The notes under the pieces: model-generated | Told to the model about the DNA's origin: nothing | Databases searched by the model: none | Seen by the model: the letters and a program-made list of their open reading frames with translations, nothing else | Part shown: piece by piece, positions 45,017-57,463 of the stretch | Position numbering within the stretch: position 1 is the first letter of the stretch | Layout of the letters: each line of letters starts with the position of its first letter | From: Pseudovirgaria hyperparasitica | Lineage: Eukaryota; Ascomycota; Dothideomycetes; Acrospermales; Acrospermaceae | Length of the DNA: 64,000 bases | Assembly (NCBI RefSeq): GCF_010093815.1 | Contig: NW_022985558.1 | Location: forward strand, 1,155,459 to 1,219,458 | Direction of reading: 5' to 3' | Translations under genes and position numbers: made by a program

Positions 45017-46593
45017 TCAATCCTTCATAGTGGTCTCATATCTTTTGCCCCGGAATGCCCACACGCCCCAATTCCCACAACTAATATCTTGCGGATCCAA
45101 ATCGTTGATATCCCACCTCAGACTCCTGAACCGGTTCTCACCAGGTTCGAGAAGGATGTCCATCTCATTCCCACATTTCGATTTAATCCATGTCAGATCT
45201 CGCTCCATGTCCCACGCAGTGTAGCCAGTGACGATTATAGGAACCTTGGTAGCTAAGAGCTGAGGTATTGTGTCTTCCCATTCATGCGAGCTAGCTGGAT
45301 GCCCTATGCCTGGATGGAACAGCATAAAACAATCAAAGTATGGATCGTATGGATAGAAGTGGTTGGCTTCGTGTAATGTGTGGTAGTAATCAACATATGT
45401 CGAGAATTTCATGTCCTGAGAGACACGATCCTCGATTATAGCGCCAAATGGATTGTGGGGTGTACGATCCGGTAAGGGATATTCGGCATCGCGGTTGGCC
45501 ATTGCCTCCGGGCCAATGAAGATGATGTGAAAGGTGACGCGCGGAAATAGGTATGCAAGTTGCACCCAGGTATCGCGAGGGAGTGACGACTCTGCTCTTG
45601 CACCCAGAACGAATATGCGGACGGGTGGAGGTTTTGGTCGGATACCTTTGATACCCGGACCGCTGCCGTCCCGGGGCGGATGAAGAGTATAACGCAACGC
45701 TAGACCTTGATTAGTTCCTCTTTCCTAACAATGTGAGATTGTAGCATACCGCTAAAGCTCTTCAGCCCTTCTGGAGTCAGTCTACCTCCTTTCCTTATGT
45801 TATAGGGACTGAATTCATGCAGGACACTACCAATTGTGACTGGGTATGTTAATAATTTGGTGGTCTGTCGCATTGATCGCATGTCATCGATAGCCTTGAA
45901 ATCCCTAGTGTAAAGCATCGTGTCCCAACTAGTCAGATTGACTAACTGTTCTTCCATCGTCGGACCGGGGTACTCGAACTCAGGGAAGTACCTCTCCGAT
46001 CGTAAGTCATGATCATCCTCGTTGATCTCCCTCAGTGTATCGCAGATGTCCAAATGTTTTTCATATTCATCAATAAAGTGCTCTTCACAACAGGCAATGG
46101 GGATGCCACAATCTGGACACTCGTATCGGACGTGAGCTGGAAGAGCTCCACCCGATCGCGGCTTTGAGGCTTCCGGGTCACCAGGATTCTCCGCCATTCT
46201 AGTTGCGTTGTGGCTTGAGTGAGGACAGTATGCATGCTGCTTCATAAATGCCGCTCGGCGTCGGATATCGGGAGATGGAGAGCTCGAGAATGGGTGGAAT
46301 AAATTGTCTGGGCGAAGTAGCGGGTTCATCTGTGGTCTGCGCTCCGGTGGCAGCTTGGAAGGAAAAGTTTCAACTTGAGCACTGGTAAAGCTGGTATTGG
46401 CATGGCCGGTGTATATGCCATCATTGGAAGTACTGGACGATGTCTTGAAGCCACGAATACCTATAGAGCGCGTGTCACCCTTTGACACTGATCGAGTGGA
46501 GGACTTGCGGATCGGATTAGAAAGACCGCGAGAGCTCTGCGCAGATACCCGGAGCCGTACGAGACAGCGCGAGCAAGTGTAAGGCACGCTCAT
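45017..46593 (-). CDS. MSS51: Mss51-like mitochondrial translational activator, two exons
   Basis: In yeast, Mss51 activates COX1 mRNA translation and couples it to cytochrome oxidase assembly. Exons are 45750–46593 and 45017–45699, with a GTATGC…TCTAG intron of 50 nt, phase 1, giving 508 residues. The N-terminus is Arg/Ser-rich without acids, as expected for a mitochondrial presequence. A MYND-like zinc finger spans about 120–185 (Cys123, Cys159, Cys162, Cys168/169, His172, His180, Cys184). CPH (123) and CPD (159) are Cys-Pro motifs of the kind that bind haem in yeast Mss51. The C-terminal domain includes RIFVLGARAESSLP, VTFHIIFIGPEA and FDCFMLFHPGIGHP, all characteristic. It is divergent from RSE1. 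Confidence 0.93.
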
Positions 46594-46925
46594 GACCCTT
46601 GAAGATGCAACAGTGAAGGCAAACCTTCAGCGCAATTGGGTCGATAGCACGGTGGTTGACAGAAAATGAGCCTGGAATAAACGCGACGCGGCCCATCATT
46701 CTGCCGTGCCGGTGGAGCTCGGACCACCTGTGCGAAAACTTAAGGGTTTATCGTACCTCAGGAAACCAAAACAACAGCTTTCTTTGTGCTTTCTCATCTT
46801 TTTCCATCTCTCCGTCATATGTTTGAGCCAGGCGTACGGTTGGGCTTGGGCTAAATTCCCACTCTTTCTTTGTTGACATTCTCCGGTTCAAGATCTTTCG
46901 CGACGCGTAGCTCACGGAATTCACA
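46594..46925. promoter_or_regulatory. Shared divergent promoter region MSS51 / RSE1
   Basis: 332 bp separate the two start codons on opposite strands, so both promoters must lie here. No specific element is identified with confidence. Confidence 0.5.
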
Positions 46926-49900
46926 ATGGCGACCACATCATCCATGTTCATGTACTCGCTGAGTCTGGTGCCTTCGTCAGCGATCACGCAAGCCATTGTT
47001 GGACTTTTTGCGGGCACTAAAGAACAATTCATTTTGTCAGCAAGCGGATCACGTCTCATATTGTCGCGGTTAAACGCCAGCACCGGGAAGCTCGTCACTG
47101 TACTTTCTACTGATACCTTTAGCGTCATACGATCAATCTCGACGGTACGTCTAGCAGGAAGTCTGCTTGACTACATAGTCGTAACCAGTGACTCAGGGCG
47201 AATAACAATCCTGGAGTATATCCAGAAAGGGAACTTTTTCAAACGAATACACCTCGAGACATATGGCAAATCAGGTGTTCGACGTGTCATACCGGGCCAG
47301 TATCTCGCGGCTGACCCTAAAGGAAGGGCTCTCATGATTGCTTCAGCAGAGAAGAACAAGCTCGTATACGTCTTAAATCGCAATGTTAATGCCGAGCTTA
47401 CAATTTCGTCGCCACTCGAGGCACACAAACACTACGCACTAGTGTTTGCACTCATAGGTGTCGATGTCGGATACGAGAACCCAATCTTTGCCGCTCTAGA
47501 GATTGACTACGAAGAATCAGATCAGGATCCTTCAGGTCGCGCATTCGAAGAACTAGAGAAGCACCTTGTCTACTACCAGCTCGACCTTGGTTTGAACCAC
47601 GTCGTTAGGAAATGGACAGACACTGTTGATCGTACAGCAAACATGCTATTCCAGGTTCCTGGCGGCGAGGATGGACCCAGTGGTGTCTTGGTCTGTGCAG
47701 AGGAGTCCATCTCATATCGCCACATGGATGAAGAGGCTTTACGCATCCCGATCCCTCGACGAGGTGGTGCTACTGAAGATAGTAGACGGAAACGCTACAT
47801 CACTGCTGGTGTCATGCACAAGATGCGGGGTGACTTCTTCTTCCTTCTCCAGACGGAAGATGGTGATCTTTTCAAAGTCAAGCTCATAACGGACGAAGAG
47901 GACCCGTCGAAGAAATCATTGTCCATCAAATACTTTGACACTGTCCCTTTGGCCACCGCTCTCATAATCCTCCGAAGTGGATTCCTCTTTGTGGCGAGTG
48001 AGACAGGGGACCACCGAGTGTATCAGTTTGAGAAACTTGGTGACGATGATAATGAGACGGAATGGACAAGCGACCAATTCTCAGCGGACTCAGATGAACC
48101 TATGAAGCCTGTATACTTCCAGCCTCGGGCGTACGAGAACATCACACCATTTGAGTCAGTCTCTTGCATGAATCCGATGACTGGATGCAGGGTCACGAAT
48201 TTGACAGGCGAAGATGCACCTCAAATTTATACCGTCTCTGGACTCGGCGCCCGCAGTCAATTCAAGACCCTCCGACACGGTCTAGAAGTATCGGAAATAG
48301 TCGCATCAGATCTGCCCAACTACCCCTCTGCTGTTTGGACAACAAAGAAGACTGTCGCTGATCAGTACGATGCATATATTGTACTCTCTTTTTCTAACGC
48401 TACGCTTGTTCTTGCTGTCGGAGAGACTGTTGAAGAAGCCACAGACACTGGATTCTTGACGTCAGCTCCCACTATTGGTGTTCAGGTAGCGGAAGATTCA
48501 ATCATCCAGATACATCCTCGTGGTATTCGTCAAATTCGCGCAAGCGGATCTCTGGAAGAATGGGAAGTACCGCAACATCGTACTATCGTCTGCGCTACGA
48601 GCAATGAGAAACAGGTTGTAGTCGCGCTTAGCTCTGGAGAGTTGATCTATTTCGAAGTCGACACCGATTCTGGCGGTCTAGGAGAATACGAGGAAAGGCC
48701 TCAGATGAGCGGCACTGTCACTTCGCTGAGTCTAGGTGACGTTCCTCAAGGGAAAATGAGGAGTCCATTCCTAGCTGTAGGCTGCGACGATTCCACTGTT
48801 CGTATCTTAAGCGTGGAACCTGAGACGTGCCTGGAAAGCAAATCGATTCAAGCTGTATCAGCTTCACCAACTGCGCTGATGATAATGGCCATGGAAGATT
48901 CATCGTCTGGTGCTATGACCTTGTATCTTCACATCGGTCTTTACTCTGGCGTTTATCTGCGCACCGTTGTCGATGAAGTGACTGGAGACCTTTCGGATAC
49001 CAGAACCCGCTTCTTAGGTGCCAAGCCTGTCAAGCTATTCTCTGTAACAGTACAAGAGCAGCCTGCGATACTGGCATTAGCCTCTCGATCATGGCTGGGC
49101 TATTCTGACAATCAAAGTAAAGCCTTCCAAATGACGCCTTTGAGCTATACCCCGTTGGAATTTGGTTGGAATTTCAGCAGTGAAGTTTGCACCGAGGGGA
49201 TAGTTGGTATCGAGGGTCAGAGTGTCCGGTAAGTTATTATCTCTTGTCTCTTTGCTAACCAACATGATGAGAACTCTGAACCTACTGCTCTGTCGCAAAT
49301 GGGGATAAAGAAGAAAAAATTCCAATTGTTCCTTCTGACGTTGGTCGTCGTCATCGCCTTTAACATCCTCTCTCTTTGATGATCCCATGTTAACGCTGCG
49401 GCTAGGATCTTTACTGTCGACCGACTAGAGGAAAACATGATACGAGAGGCCATCTCGCTGGCACATACCCCACGCGCATTTGTACAGAATCCTGAACAAG
49501 CCTTGTTTTACGTTGGCGAGGCCGACTATAACACACTGTCGAAAGCGTCCAGAGCGAAGCTTCTGGCAGACGAAATGTCCGACCAAGATCGGCTACCAGC
49601 TGAGGAGTTCGGCTACCCGCGAGCAACGGACCACTGGGCATCTTGCATTGAAATTGTGGATCCGATAGAGAAAAAAGCAGTATTGGAAACGATCCACTTG
49701 GAGGGCAACGAAAACATCTGTAGCATCACTGTCGCGGCGTTTTCAAGTCAGGACGACGAATCATTTCTGGTAGTCGGTACCGGTGTGGACGTGAAAGTCT
49801 TACCGCCCTCATCAAAGGGTGGTTATATTCATATTTATCGCTTCCTTGATGAAGGAAGGTCTCTGGAATTCATCCACAAGACTAAAGTTGAAGAGCCACC

Positions 49901-50711
49901 CCTTACACTTCTTGGCTTTCAAGGTCGCCTTCTGGCAGGTGTTGGAAATACGCTGCGAATCTACGAACTGGGAATGAAACAGCTGCTTCGCAAATCACAA
50001 CTACCCAAAGCTGTGCCGCGGAAATTAGTTGGGCTCACGACCCAAGGCTCACGAATCATATGCTCTGACATTCAGGAGAGCGTGACGTACGTGGTGTACA
50101 AATATGCGGACAACCGGCTGATATCGTTCTGCGACGATGCTTTCGCCAGGTGGACCACTTGCACTACCATGGTGGATTACGAGACAGTGGCCGGTGGTGA
50201 CAAGTTCGGCAACGTATGGCTTGTACGATGCCCATCCAAAGTGTCAGAGGTGGCAGATGAAGAGGGCAGCGGAGCACATTTGGTTCATGAAAAAGGCTAC
50301 CTTGGCGGTACATCCCACAGACTGGACCAGCTTGTGCACAACTTTACACAGGATATTCCAACGTCAATACAAAAAGTTTCGTTGGTCGCGGGCGGACGAG
50401 ACATCATTCTATGGGCTGGATTTCAGGGTACCATAGGCCTACTTATTCCATTCGCATCACGCGACGACGTCGATTTCTTTCAAAAGTTGGAGATGGAGAT
50501 GAGAAGTGTGGATTCGCCGTTGACAGGTCGCGATCATCTTATATATCGATCCTACTATGTTCCTGTCAAGGGGGTAATTGACGGAGATCTGTGTGAGCGA
50601 TTCTCGATCCTCAAGCGGGAAGTCAAAGAGAGGATAGCTGGTGAGCTTGAGCGTACGGTCCGGGAGGTTGAGAGGAAGATACAGGACATGCGTACGAGAC
50701 ACGCGTGGTAG
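46926..50711 (+). CDS. RSE1: Splicing factor 3b subunit 3 (Rse1/SF3b130), two exons
   Basis: Core SF3b component of the U2 snRNP; stabilises U2 at the branch site. Exons are 46926–49228 and 49406–50711, with a 177-nt intron (GTAAGT…GCTAG), phase 2, giving 1202 residues, the normal length. It begins [14 protein letters not shown] as fungal Rse1 does. Landmarks: [37 protein letters not shown] (residues ~115–138), [28 protein letters not shown], then the CPSF-A/DDB1-like C-terminal β-propeller with [17 protein letters not shown] near residue 1020 and the ending [16 protein letters not shown]. Codon use is balanced along the gene. Confidence 0.97.
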
Positions 50712-51680
50712 TGTGATATCACGATGTAATTATAGCAAAACGAGATGAAGACGAGCAACAAGCTCTGTGATGACTGAAGAAGTATCGGCTGCCAAGCCAC
50801 GAAATGACATAGCATGCGTAATGTTTAGCTCTGTCGCCGAACTGAATTGAATTTGCATCGAGCATTGATGCATGCTTTGTTGATGTAATCATAATACCCA
50901 ACATCCAATGTATGGAGACGGGCGGATGCTGATGTCATAGCTTTGTCTTGCAATTACACGGAGTACGGTGGATGCACAGCACGGCAATGCACAGCGGAGG
51001 AGCATGTGCACAAAGCTACGCGCTCGCACAAAGACACGTGCATCTGAGTTCTGACTATATATAATTTGTATGGTCGTTCAGACAACGGAGATATAGGACA
51101 CACTATTAAATGATATCTCTATGATACTGGAGGTGAGTACTAGTTAGTAGACGAATGCCAAGCGGGTGGCGAAGGGGCGCTTGACTACTCGCGGCCCGCT
51201 AATCAGCCACCAGACTTGCTTGAGCCCTCGGGCGCTTGTGTGCTCTGATCCATGAGACTTGACACTTGAGACTCCTCCCTCCAGCCCTTCGTCACGCTTG
51301 AAACACCTTCCAGCTTCAACCCCCAATATCGTCTGTCTGGCCCTTACGCCGCCCTTTTCCCTTTACATTCTTCGCCTCAATACCTCACCCATTTCCATCT
51401 TCTTTCTCCGTCTCAATCTACTCCACTCGTGCGCGCAGGCCGCTGTGCCTCTCTCTCTTTCCTTCCCCTCTTGCTTAGATATCATCAAGCCTGTCTGCAA
51501 CCCAAGGGAGCGCTATCCGTACACTCGACCTTTAACGATTCCGAAGCTCTGTGAATACCAAGATAGTGCCACGATCGCTCATACCAAGCAACTAGGACTG
51601 GATCATCACACGAGGACGATCCGCTTCAGGCGGCAGTTGGGCCTCTGCCGGAACCTCTGATAACACTGTCGCATAACAAT
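50712..51680. other. Intergenic, long leader region of the SSH4-like gene
   Basis: 51260–51660 is pyrimidine-rich, as in fungal 5' leaders, and holds an open frame ending at 51660, just before the SSH4-like start. Its product looks non-genic. No other gene seen. Confidence 0.55.
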
Positions 51681-53320
51681 ATGCGCTTCTCAACACACAC
51701 AACTCTCGTGCGGTCCTACCGACCAGCTCAACATGAACCATCCTCTCCTCCAACGATGTTCTCGAGTCCGGAAAATATGCAAAACACATATAACGAACCG
51801 ATCAGGATAGGGCATGAATCCATCAGTTCTACTGGCAAAGGCATCCTTATTGGCATGCTGACCGCCTTTGGGACTGCGACTTTGGCCGGCATCTTCATCG
51901 CTCTTGTCTACTTCTTCCGCTACACTCGTCCGGGCCGTATCTTCTTAGACCGAATAGGCAGACCCGGTGAATACGATGACGAGCAGGCTTTTGCCAAAGA
52001 AGAGGCGGAAGCTTTGGAAGAAATGGATGATATGCAACGAACAGAGTACCTGAGGGCGAAAGGTATGTTGCTCACAGAAGATTCAAGGCGAAACAGACAC
52101 TGATATTTCTTTCACTGCAGCATTTATACAAGCGAATCCTCCCGAATCTGTCCAGACCGACATCTCTTTATCACAATTTTTGGCAATACAGGAGAAGGGA
52201 GTCTCTGCGTGGGAATTCGAGCCAGAACTAGAAATCGCAAATTGTTTTGTTGAGGGTCGAACCGAGATTGAGTTCTTCGACTCGGAATGCTGCGTTCAAA
52301 GTAACCTGCCGATCCCCAAGCAGAACGAGGTATACTATTGGGAGTCCAAGATATACGATAAGCCTGAATCGACCACTATAAGCATTGGCTTGACCACCAA
52401 GCCGTATCCATTGTTCAGGTTGCCAGGTCAGTAATTCCTTCAATTTATCGCTATTCAGCAGACCTTAACCATTTTTAGGCTCTCACAAGCAGTCTGTTGC
52501 ATATACTTCTCCTGGATCTCGTCGATATAATCAGCCTTTTACCCCTACCGCGTACGGCCCCGCATTCGTCCAGGGCGATGTTATTGGTGTAGGTTACCGT
52601 CCTCGGACTGGCACCGTCTTCTTCACTCGCAATGGTAAAAAGCTTGATGATGTCACGCACGGACTCAAGACGCAGAACTTTTTCCCAACTGTCGGGGCCA
52701 ATGGTCCATGCCAAGTCCATGTCAACTTTGGTCAGATGGGTTTCGTTTTTATCGAAGCAAACGTCAAGAAGTGGGGCCTTGCGCCAATGACCGGTAGTCT
52801 TGCTCCGCCACCTCCATATGGTAGTGAGCAAGGCAGCATCCTCCTAGAAGGCGGACGAGAAGGAGTCAGGGAAGGGATGGGCTTATCTGGATTCAACTAT
52901 ACCCATGGCCGCAGCGCCAGTGCACAAATGCGTCTTGGATCACGCCATCCCACCTCACCTGGCCCACAGCGCAGTCCAACGGATATCTCACTTACTCGTT
53001 TCAGCATCGTGGACGAACAAGAAGGTGGCAGTGAGGCTGGCGAAGGAACGAGTGAATTCTCTGGCTACGACCAAACGGAGGTTGGACTCGGTCTACAAAC
53101 AAATTTCTCGCCATCACGATTACCAGCCGGCGAAGCACCTCCGGAGTATGAAAGTCCAGACAGCACTCCTGATCGAGAACGTCAGATACCGTTTGGCCAA
53201 AATCGACGCTCAAAGCCTCGGGAGGATGATAGGCAGCGATTACTTCCACCGATCCCGAGCTACGACGCTGCGGTCGCACAATCAAACCAAAGCAATCGTG
53301 GCCGGAGTAGTACACGATAA
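51681..53320 (+). CDS. SSH4: SSH4-like membrane SPRY protein, Rsp5 adaptor, three exons
   Basis: Ssh4/Ear1 proteins sit in endosome/vacuole membranes and recruit the ubiquitin ligase Rsp5 to cargo. Exons: 51681–52062, 52121–52426 and 52479–53320; introns of 58 and 52 nt, both phase 1, giving 509 residues. One TM segment lies at about 54–79, after a short lumenal/vesicular N-terminus. A SPRY domain spans about 150–325 (EVYYWESKIYDKPESTTISIG, VIGVGYRPRTGTVFFTRNG). Two PY motifs follow: PPPY 340–343 and PPEY 450–453. The tail is disordered. The order TM–SPRY–PY is diagnostic. A second in-frame ATG at 51756 (MFSSPENMQ) may be the real start, since the first 25 residues look leader-like. Yeast Ssh4 has 579 residues. 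Confidence 0.9.
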
Positions 53321-53965
53321 ATCTTTCATTGCATCCTTCACTATCATTTACGATCATCATAACTTTTAGCGTGCGTTTGGGGTCTCATCCGATATCAAGA
53401 ATTTGCTTTGTGGGCTGAGGCGTGTGTCCTGGGATAGTATGATCTTACGGAGAGCGGTCTGTGTCTGGGTTTTTTGGCTTGGGTTTGGACAACTGCGACG
53501 AATTGATATCCCTAAATACCTGGATGAGGTGAGAAGGTAACGAAAGGCGAGGATGCGAAAGATTAATTGCATTTGTACTTGAGATCGGACTAACGAGTCG
53601 CACCATACACGCTCAACTTATATTTACGTACTATGAACAATAATCAACAACGCGTTCACTATAACAAAGCTCAGCGATCTTGTAATGCGACATGTAGCAT
53701 TTCGAAATCCTTGACGGTTCACTTTGCAGTCTTGGTACAAAAGTGATAGTATGCCCACCCGATACCAAAGCGGAAATGATCGACCACCGCGATTTTTATG
53801 TCTCAGGCTTTTACCATATAAGTCAGGAAGCGGTCTTAAATCACGAGCAATTTAACTCTCTTTGCTGATCAAAAACAACGACCGTCATGCATGCTGCACT
53901 GTCGTACTAGTTTATTCCCGTGTAGAAATACTCGGATCGTGTGCGCGACACCGAGACACTCAAGG
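53321..53965. other. Spacer upstream of MFS gene
   Basis: An earlier in-frame ATG at 53891 would add 25 residues to the MFS protein. Nothing else recognised. Confidence 0.5.
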
Positions 53966-54326
53966 ATGCCAATCTCTGCAGAGTCGTCGCACGAAGCGCC
54001 GCCGCCGCACAGCCTAGATCCAAGAACCGCATCACAAGAAGAGGAAGCACAATATGCAAACGACGACGACGACGACGACAGCAAGGACATTGCCCTCCAA
54101 GTCGTCGGCGACCATGCACAGGCCATTGACCCGGACGTCGAAAGGCGCGTTGTTCGCAAGATCGACTTGTTTCTCATCCCGGCCATGATGATGGGGTATG
54201 GACTTGTGTATTACGATAAGGTGAATATGCCCTTTTCCTTCTTTCCCCTTTAATTCCCCTTTTTTCAAGACCCTCCTTGAAGCCGACTGTGTCTGGGTAT
54301 TGTATACACACGTAAACCTCCCCTAG

Positions 54327-54362
<36 letters not shown>

Positions 54363-55831
54363 TAACAAAGCCACATCCACAACTCCCAGGCCATCCTCGG
54401 CTCCGCCGTCCTCTTCGGCATGACAACAGACCTACACCTCACAACCACAACCACCACCCCCAGCACCACCACCACCACCACCGCACCCGCAACAACAACC
54501 TCCACCACACGCCTCTCCTGGGCAACCTCGCTCTTCTACATCGGCATGCTAGCAGGCCTATACCCGACCACGCTCGCGCAGCAACACTTCCGACGCGCAC
54601 ACGTACTGTGCCTCCTCGTCGTCCTCTGGGGCACAACATGCATGCTGACCGCCGCCGTGACGACGTACCAGGGTCTCTACGCGCAGCGATTCGCGCTCGG
54701 GTTCGTGGAGAGCGGCGTGCCGACGGGGTTTATGGGCGTGATAGCGGGGTTCTACACGCGGCGGGAGCAGGCTGTGCGGCAGAGTTTGTGGGTGAGTAGT
54801 ACGGGGTTGTTTACTGTTTTGGGGGGCGGGATGAGTTATGGGTTTGCGCAGGTAGGGGGGAAGGGACAGGAGGGCGGGGTGAGGGGGTGGCAGGGGGTGT
54901 ATTTGATGGCTGGTGGGGTGACGGTTTTGTTTGCGGGGTGGTGTTTGGGTGTGCCGGAGGGACCGGGGCGGGCTTGGTTTTTGAGTGTGGAGGAGAGGAG
55001 GACGGGGGTGGAGAGGTTGAGGAGGGGGATGATGGGGGTGGGGTGTCGGCGGATTAAGGGGGTGCAGGTGAGGGAGGCGGTGTTGGATGTGAAGGTGTGG
55101 TTGGTTGTTGTTATGATGGCTTCTGCGTAAGCGCGTGGTTTTTGGAGATGATGGTGGATGGGATGTGCTGACTGTTGCGTAGGTACACGATTAATGGGGC
55201 AGTTGCGGGCTTTGGGCCGTTGATTGTTTCGACTTTTGGGTATACGCCGCTGGAGTCGATACTACTTCAGTTTCCCTTGGGGACATTGTGTTTCATCAGC
55301 ATTCTGGTGTCTGGGTACCTGAGCACTCGGTTCAAGAACGTCATGATTCCGATCCTTCTGCTCAATACCGGACCGGTCATCGCTGGGTGTATAACCATCT
55401 GGAAATCCTCGTGGGAGCCGCCACGGCCAGTAGGTCCAGTAATCGGCTACACGCTCATCGGGACGTTTGGCGCCGTAGTAAGCCAAATAATCGTGCTGGG
55501 CATGTCAAATGTGGCAGGCCAAACTAAGAAGAGTATCATGGCGGCCGCCATATTCGTAGCATACTGCGTTGGGAATATTGTCGGACCTCAGCTGATCAAG
55601 AGCGAGACAAAGGCTCAGCACTACCCTGAGCTGTGGACTGGACTGATAATATGCTACTGCATTACTGTTGCTGCTACTCTCGCTCTTTGGTTCGTAATGT
55701 GGAAGGAGAACAGAACGAGAGATGCGCACGCACAGAGAGCTGGGCAGTCTTACAATGATGACGAGCGTGATAAGCTCGCTTTTCAGGACTTGACAGACAA
55801 GCAGAACCCATACTTTCGGTATGTATGGTAG
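53966..55831 (+). CDS. MFS transporter, Dal5/allantoate-permease type, three exons
   Basis: Major facilitator, anion:cation symporter branch (Dal5-like), likely carrying an organic acid, vitamin or ureide. Exons: 53966–54220, 54390–55126 and 55183–55831; introns of 169 and 56 nt, phases 0 and 2, giving 546 residues. VERRVVRKIDLFLIPAMMMGY opens TM1, DKAILGSAVLFGMTTDL follows the splice and RFALGFVESGVPTGFMGVI is a typical TM4 region. Residues 97–125, in the TM1–TM2 loop, are an unusual Thr-rich run. About twelve TM segments. C-ending codons give way to G-ending codons inside exon 2. The stop lies 24 bp from the SWC5 stop on the other strand. A start at 53891 is the alternative. Confidence 0.88.
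54327..54362. repeat. CAT microsatellite in MFS intron 1
   Basis: Twelve perfect CAT units lie inside the 169-nt first intron of the MFS gene and explain its above-average length. Confidence 0.95.
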
Positions 55832-55855
55832 GGTAGAGGTAGTCTCCAGAAATCT

Positions 55856-56959
55856 TTATTCCACGACTGCTGGCTGTGGCTTGGTCTGGGTGGCCAGCCT
55901 CGCCTCTCTCCTTGAATCTTCTTGCTTTGCGTCGACGTTTTGTAGGAAATCCATACGCGCAAGGTAGCCTTGCTTGGATTTTCCATACTCGTCCAATTCA
56001 TCTGCAATTCCTTCTTTGTCCACGAACCCAGCCCAATCGAGTCGCGACTTGTCGACCGTGTTGACTTTCTGCGCTTTAGGATCGAGAACTCTGACTTGCT
56101 GTGGTGGCTGCGGAACAATGCCTGCTTGATCGGTTCCAGCAACGGGTGCTCTTCGTGGCCAGAATCGCTGGTACTTGGGATCCAGATTTTTTACGTAGCC
56201 AGTCGGGTTCGGTTCAAAGCGAGATGGACGCTTCGGGGGCCGAACAACAGGTGGTGGCCCTTCTACGACTTCATCCGGACCATTGGAGTCAGCATTCTCC
56301 TTTTCCGAGTCATCCTTCTTATCCTCTTGCTGAGATAGGTATAGCTTCGCTTCTTTTGAAGATTTCAGTACTCGCTTCTCTTCCGTGTGAACTTCCCCGG
56401 CAAACCTATACGTCCGCTTGACAGTCATATAGTCATCACTATCCTCGACATTCACCGGTTTATCATGAGCCTTGCCATCCTCGTTCTCCGAAGCGACCTG
56501 CTCGACGGCTCGACCCACAGGCGCACTCGACAATCGTGCCCAGACGGATTCGAGATCAATAGTAGCACCGTCAACCTTTGCCAATTTCCGATGCTCTTTC
56601 TGTTCAGTCCGTCTCTGAGCCCGTGTTTTGATCAAGCCTCCTTCGCCGCCTTCATCGTCGGAGAAGACCACAATGTCGTCGTCATCCCCCCCGGCTTCTT
56701 TAGAACCCTTCTTCCTCTTCTTTGTTGCCTTGCGTCTAGCTTGTATGGTGGCCTCGTCGCCAGAGTCTAGTTCGGCATCATTTTTCCGCTTCTTGCTTTT
56801 TGCAGACGGTTGATTCGCAGCAGCTTCGTCCTCGGAAGAGCTCGAGACATCATCTTGAGGTGCGCTATCCGGATTGAAGTCTTCATCGGAAGCGGAGTCA
56901 TATTCATCTTCGCCTTGAGCAGCATCAAGTGCTCCACTCAGCTTTTCGTCGCCTGCCAT
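55856..56959 (-). CDS. SWC5: SWR1-complex subunit Swc5 (BCNT-C domain)
   Basis: Subunit of the SWR1 remodeller that exchanges H2A for H2A.Z; nuclear. Single exon, 367 residues. The N-terminal half is acidic and disordered (DEYDSASDEDFNPDSAPQDD, several SDDE patches) with basic KSKKRK and KKRKK runs, as expected for a histone-binding region. The C-terminal ~80 residues form the BCNT-C domain, with RLDWAGFVDKEGIADELDEY, GYLARMDFLQ and EDSRREARL. Length and layout match fungal Swc5. It converges tail to tail on the MFS gene with only 24 bp between stop codons and diverges from the next gene over 504 bp. Confidence 0.95.
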   Translation of the reverse strand: MAGDEKLSGALDAAQGEDEYDSASDEDFNPDSAPQDDVSSSSEDEAAANQPSAKSKKRKNDAELDSGDEATIQARRKATKKRKKGSKEAGGDDDDIVVFSDDEGGEGGLIKTRAQRRTEQKEHRKLAKVDGATIDLESVWARLSSAPVGRAVEQVASENEDGKAHDKPVNVEDSDDYMTVKRTYRFAGEVHTEEKRVLKSSKEAKLYLSQQEDKKDDSEKENADSNGPDEVVEGPPPVVRPPKRPSRFEPNPTGYVKNLDPKYQRFWPRRAPVAGTDQAGIVPQPPQQVRVLDPKAQKVNTVDKSRLDWAGFVDKEGIADELDEYGKSKQGYLARMDFLQNVDAKQEDSRREARLATQTKPQPAVVE

Positions 56960-57463
56960 GTAGATTAATAGCTAACCTTCAAGAGAAGATAATTACGCGC
57001 CGGGAGACCTAGAACGCGACTGTCCGTAATGTTGCCGGCTCCTTATAATTCACTATGGAGCAAGATAAAGCTGTGAACTGCTGCTTGAGCTTTGATGCAC
57101 AGGGTGTCTCACCTACAGTGATCATACATTTGGATTCGATAAGCAAGTCACCATGCACGGCAGACAATGAACATACTGCGAGGTCTTGTGTAGTTCGTGC
57201 TCCATCCCCTTCAAAAGCAGCAGACCTTGCCCTGAACTGTTGGTTCGTAGCACGGTCCAGCAGGCTGTTTTCTCTATGACGTAGTACCGCGACTCTCCGT
57301 AGCTGGGTAATAGTAGCTTCCAGACTACGACAAGCGTTCATATACTGTCAAGTTTCTCTCCATACTGTCTTGAAGCCAACCGTCGCAGCTCTTCAATCTC
57401 AGTCACGACATAGCTCATACATACTCTCCACTGACATCTCCGGTCGTATAACAAACCGCAATC
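56960..57463. other. Divergent promoter region SWC5 / small membrane protein
   Basis: No gene recognised. Confidence 0.6.

Noticed and set aside
51259-51660. 133-codon frame before the SSH4-like gene
   Set aside because: Pyrimidine-rich leader sequence with a non-genic product; ends just before the real start.
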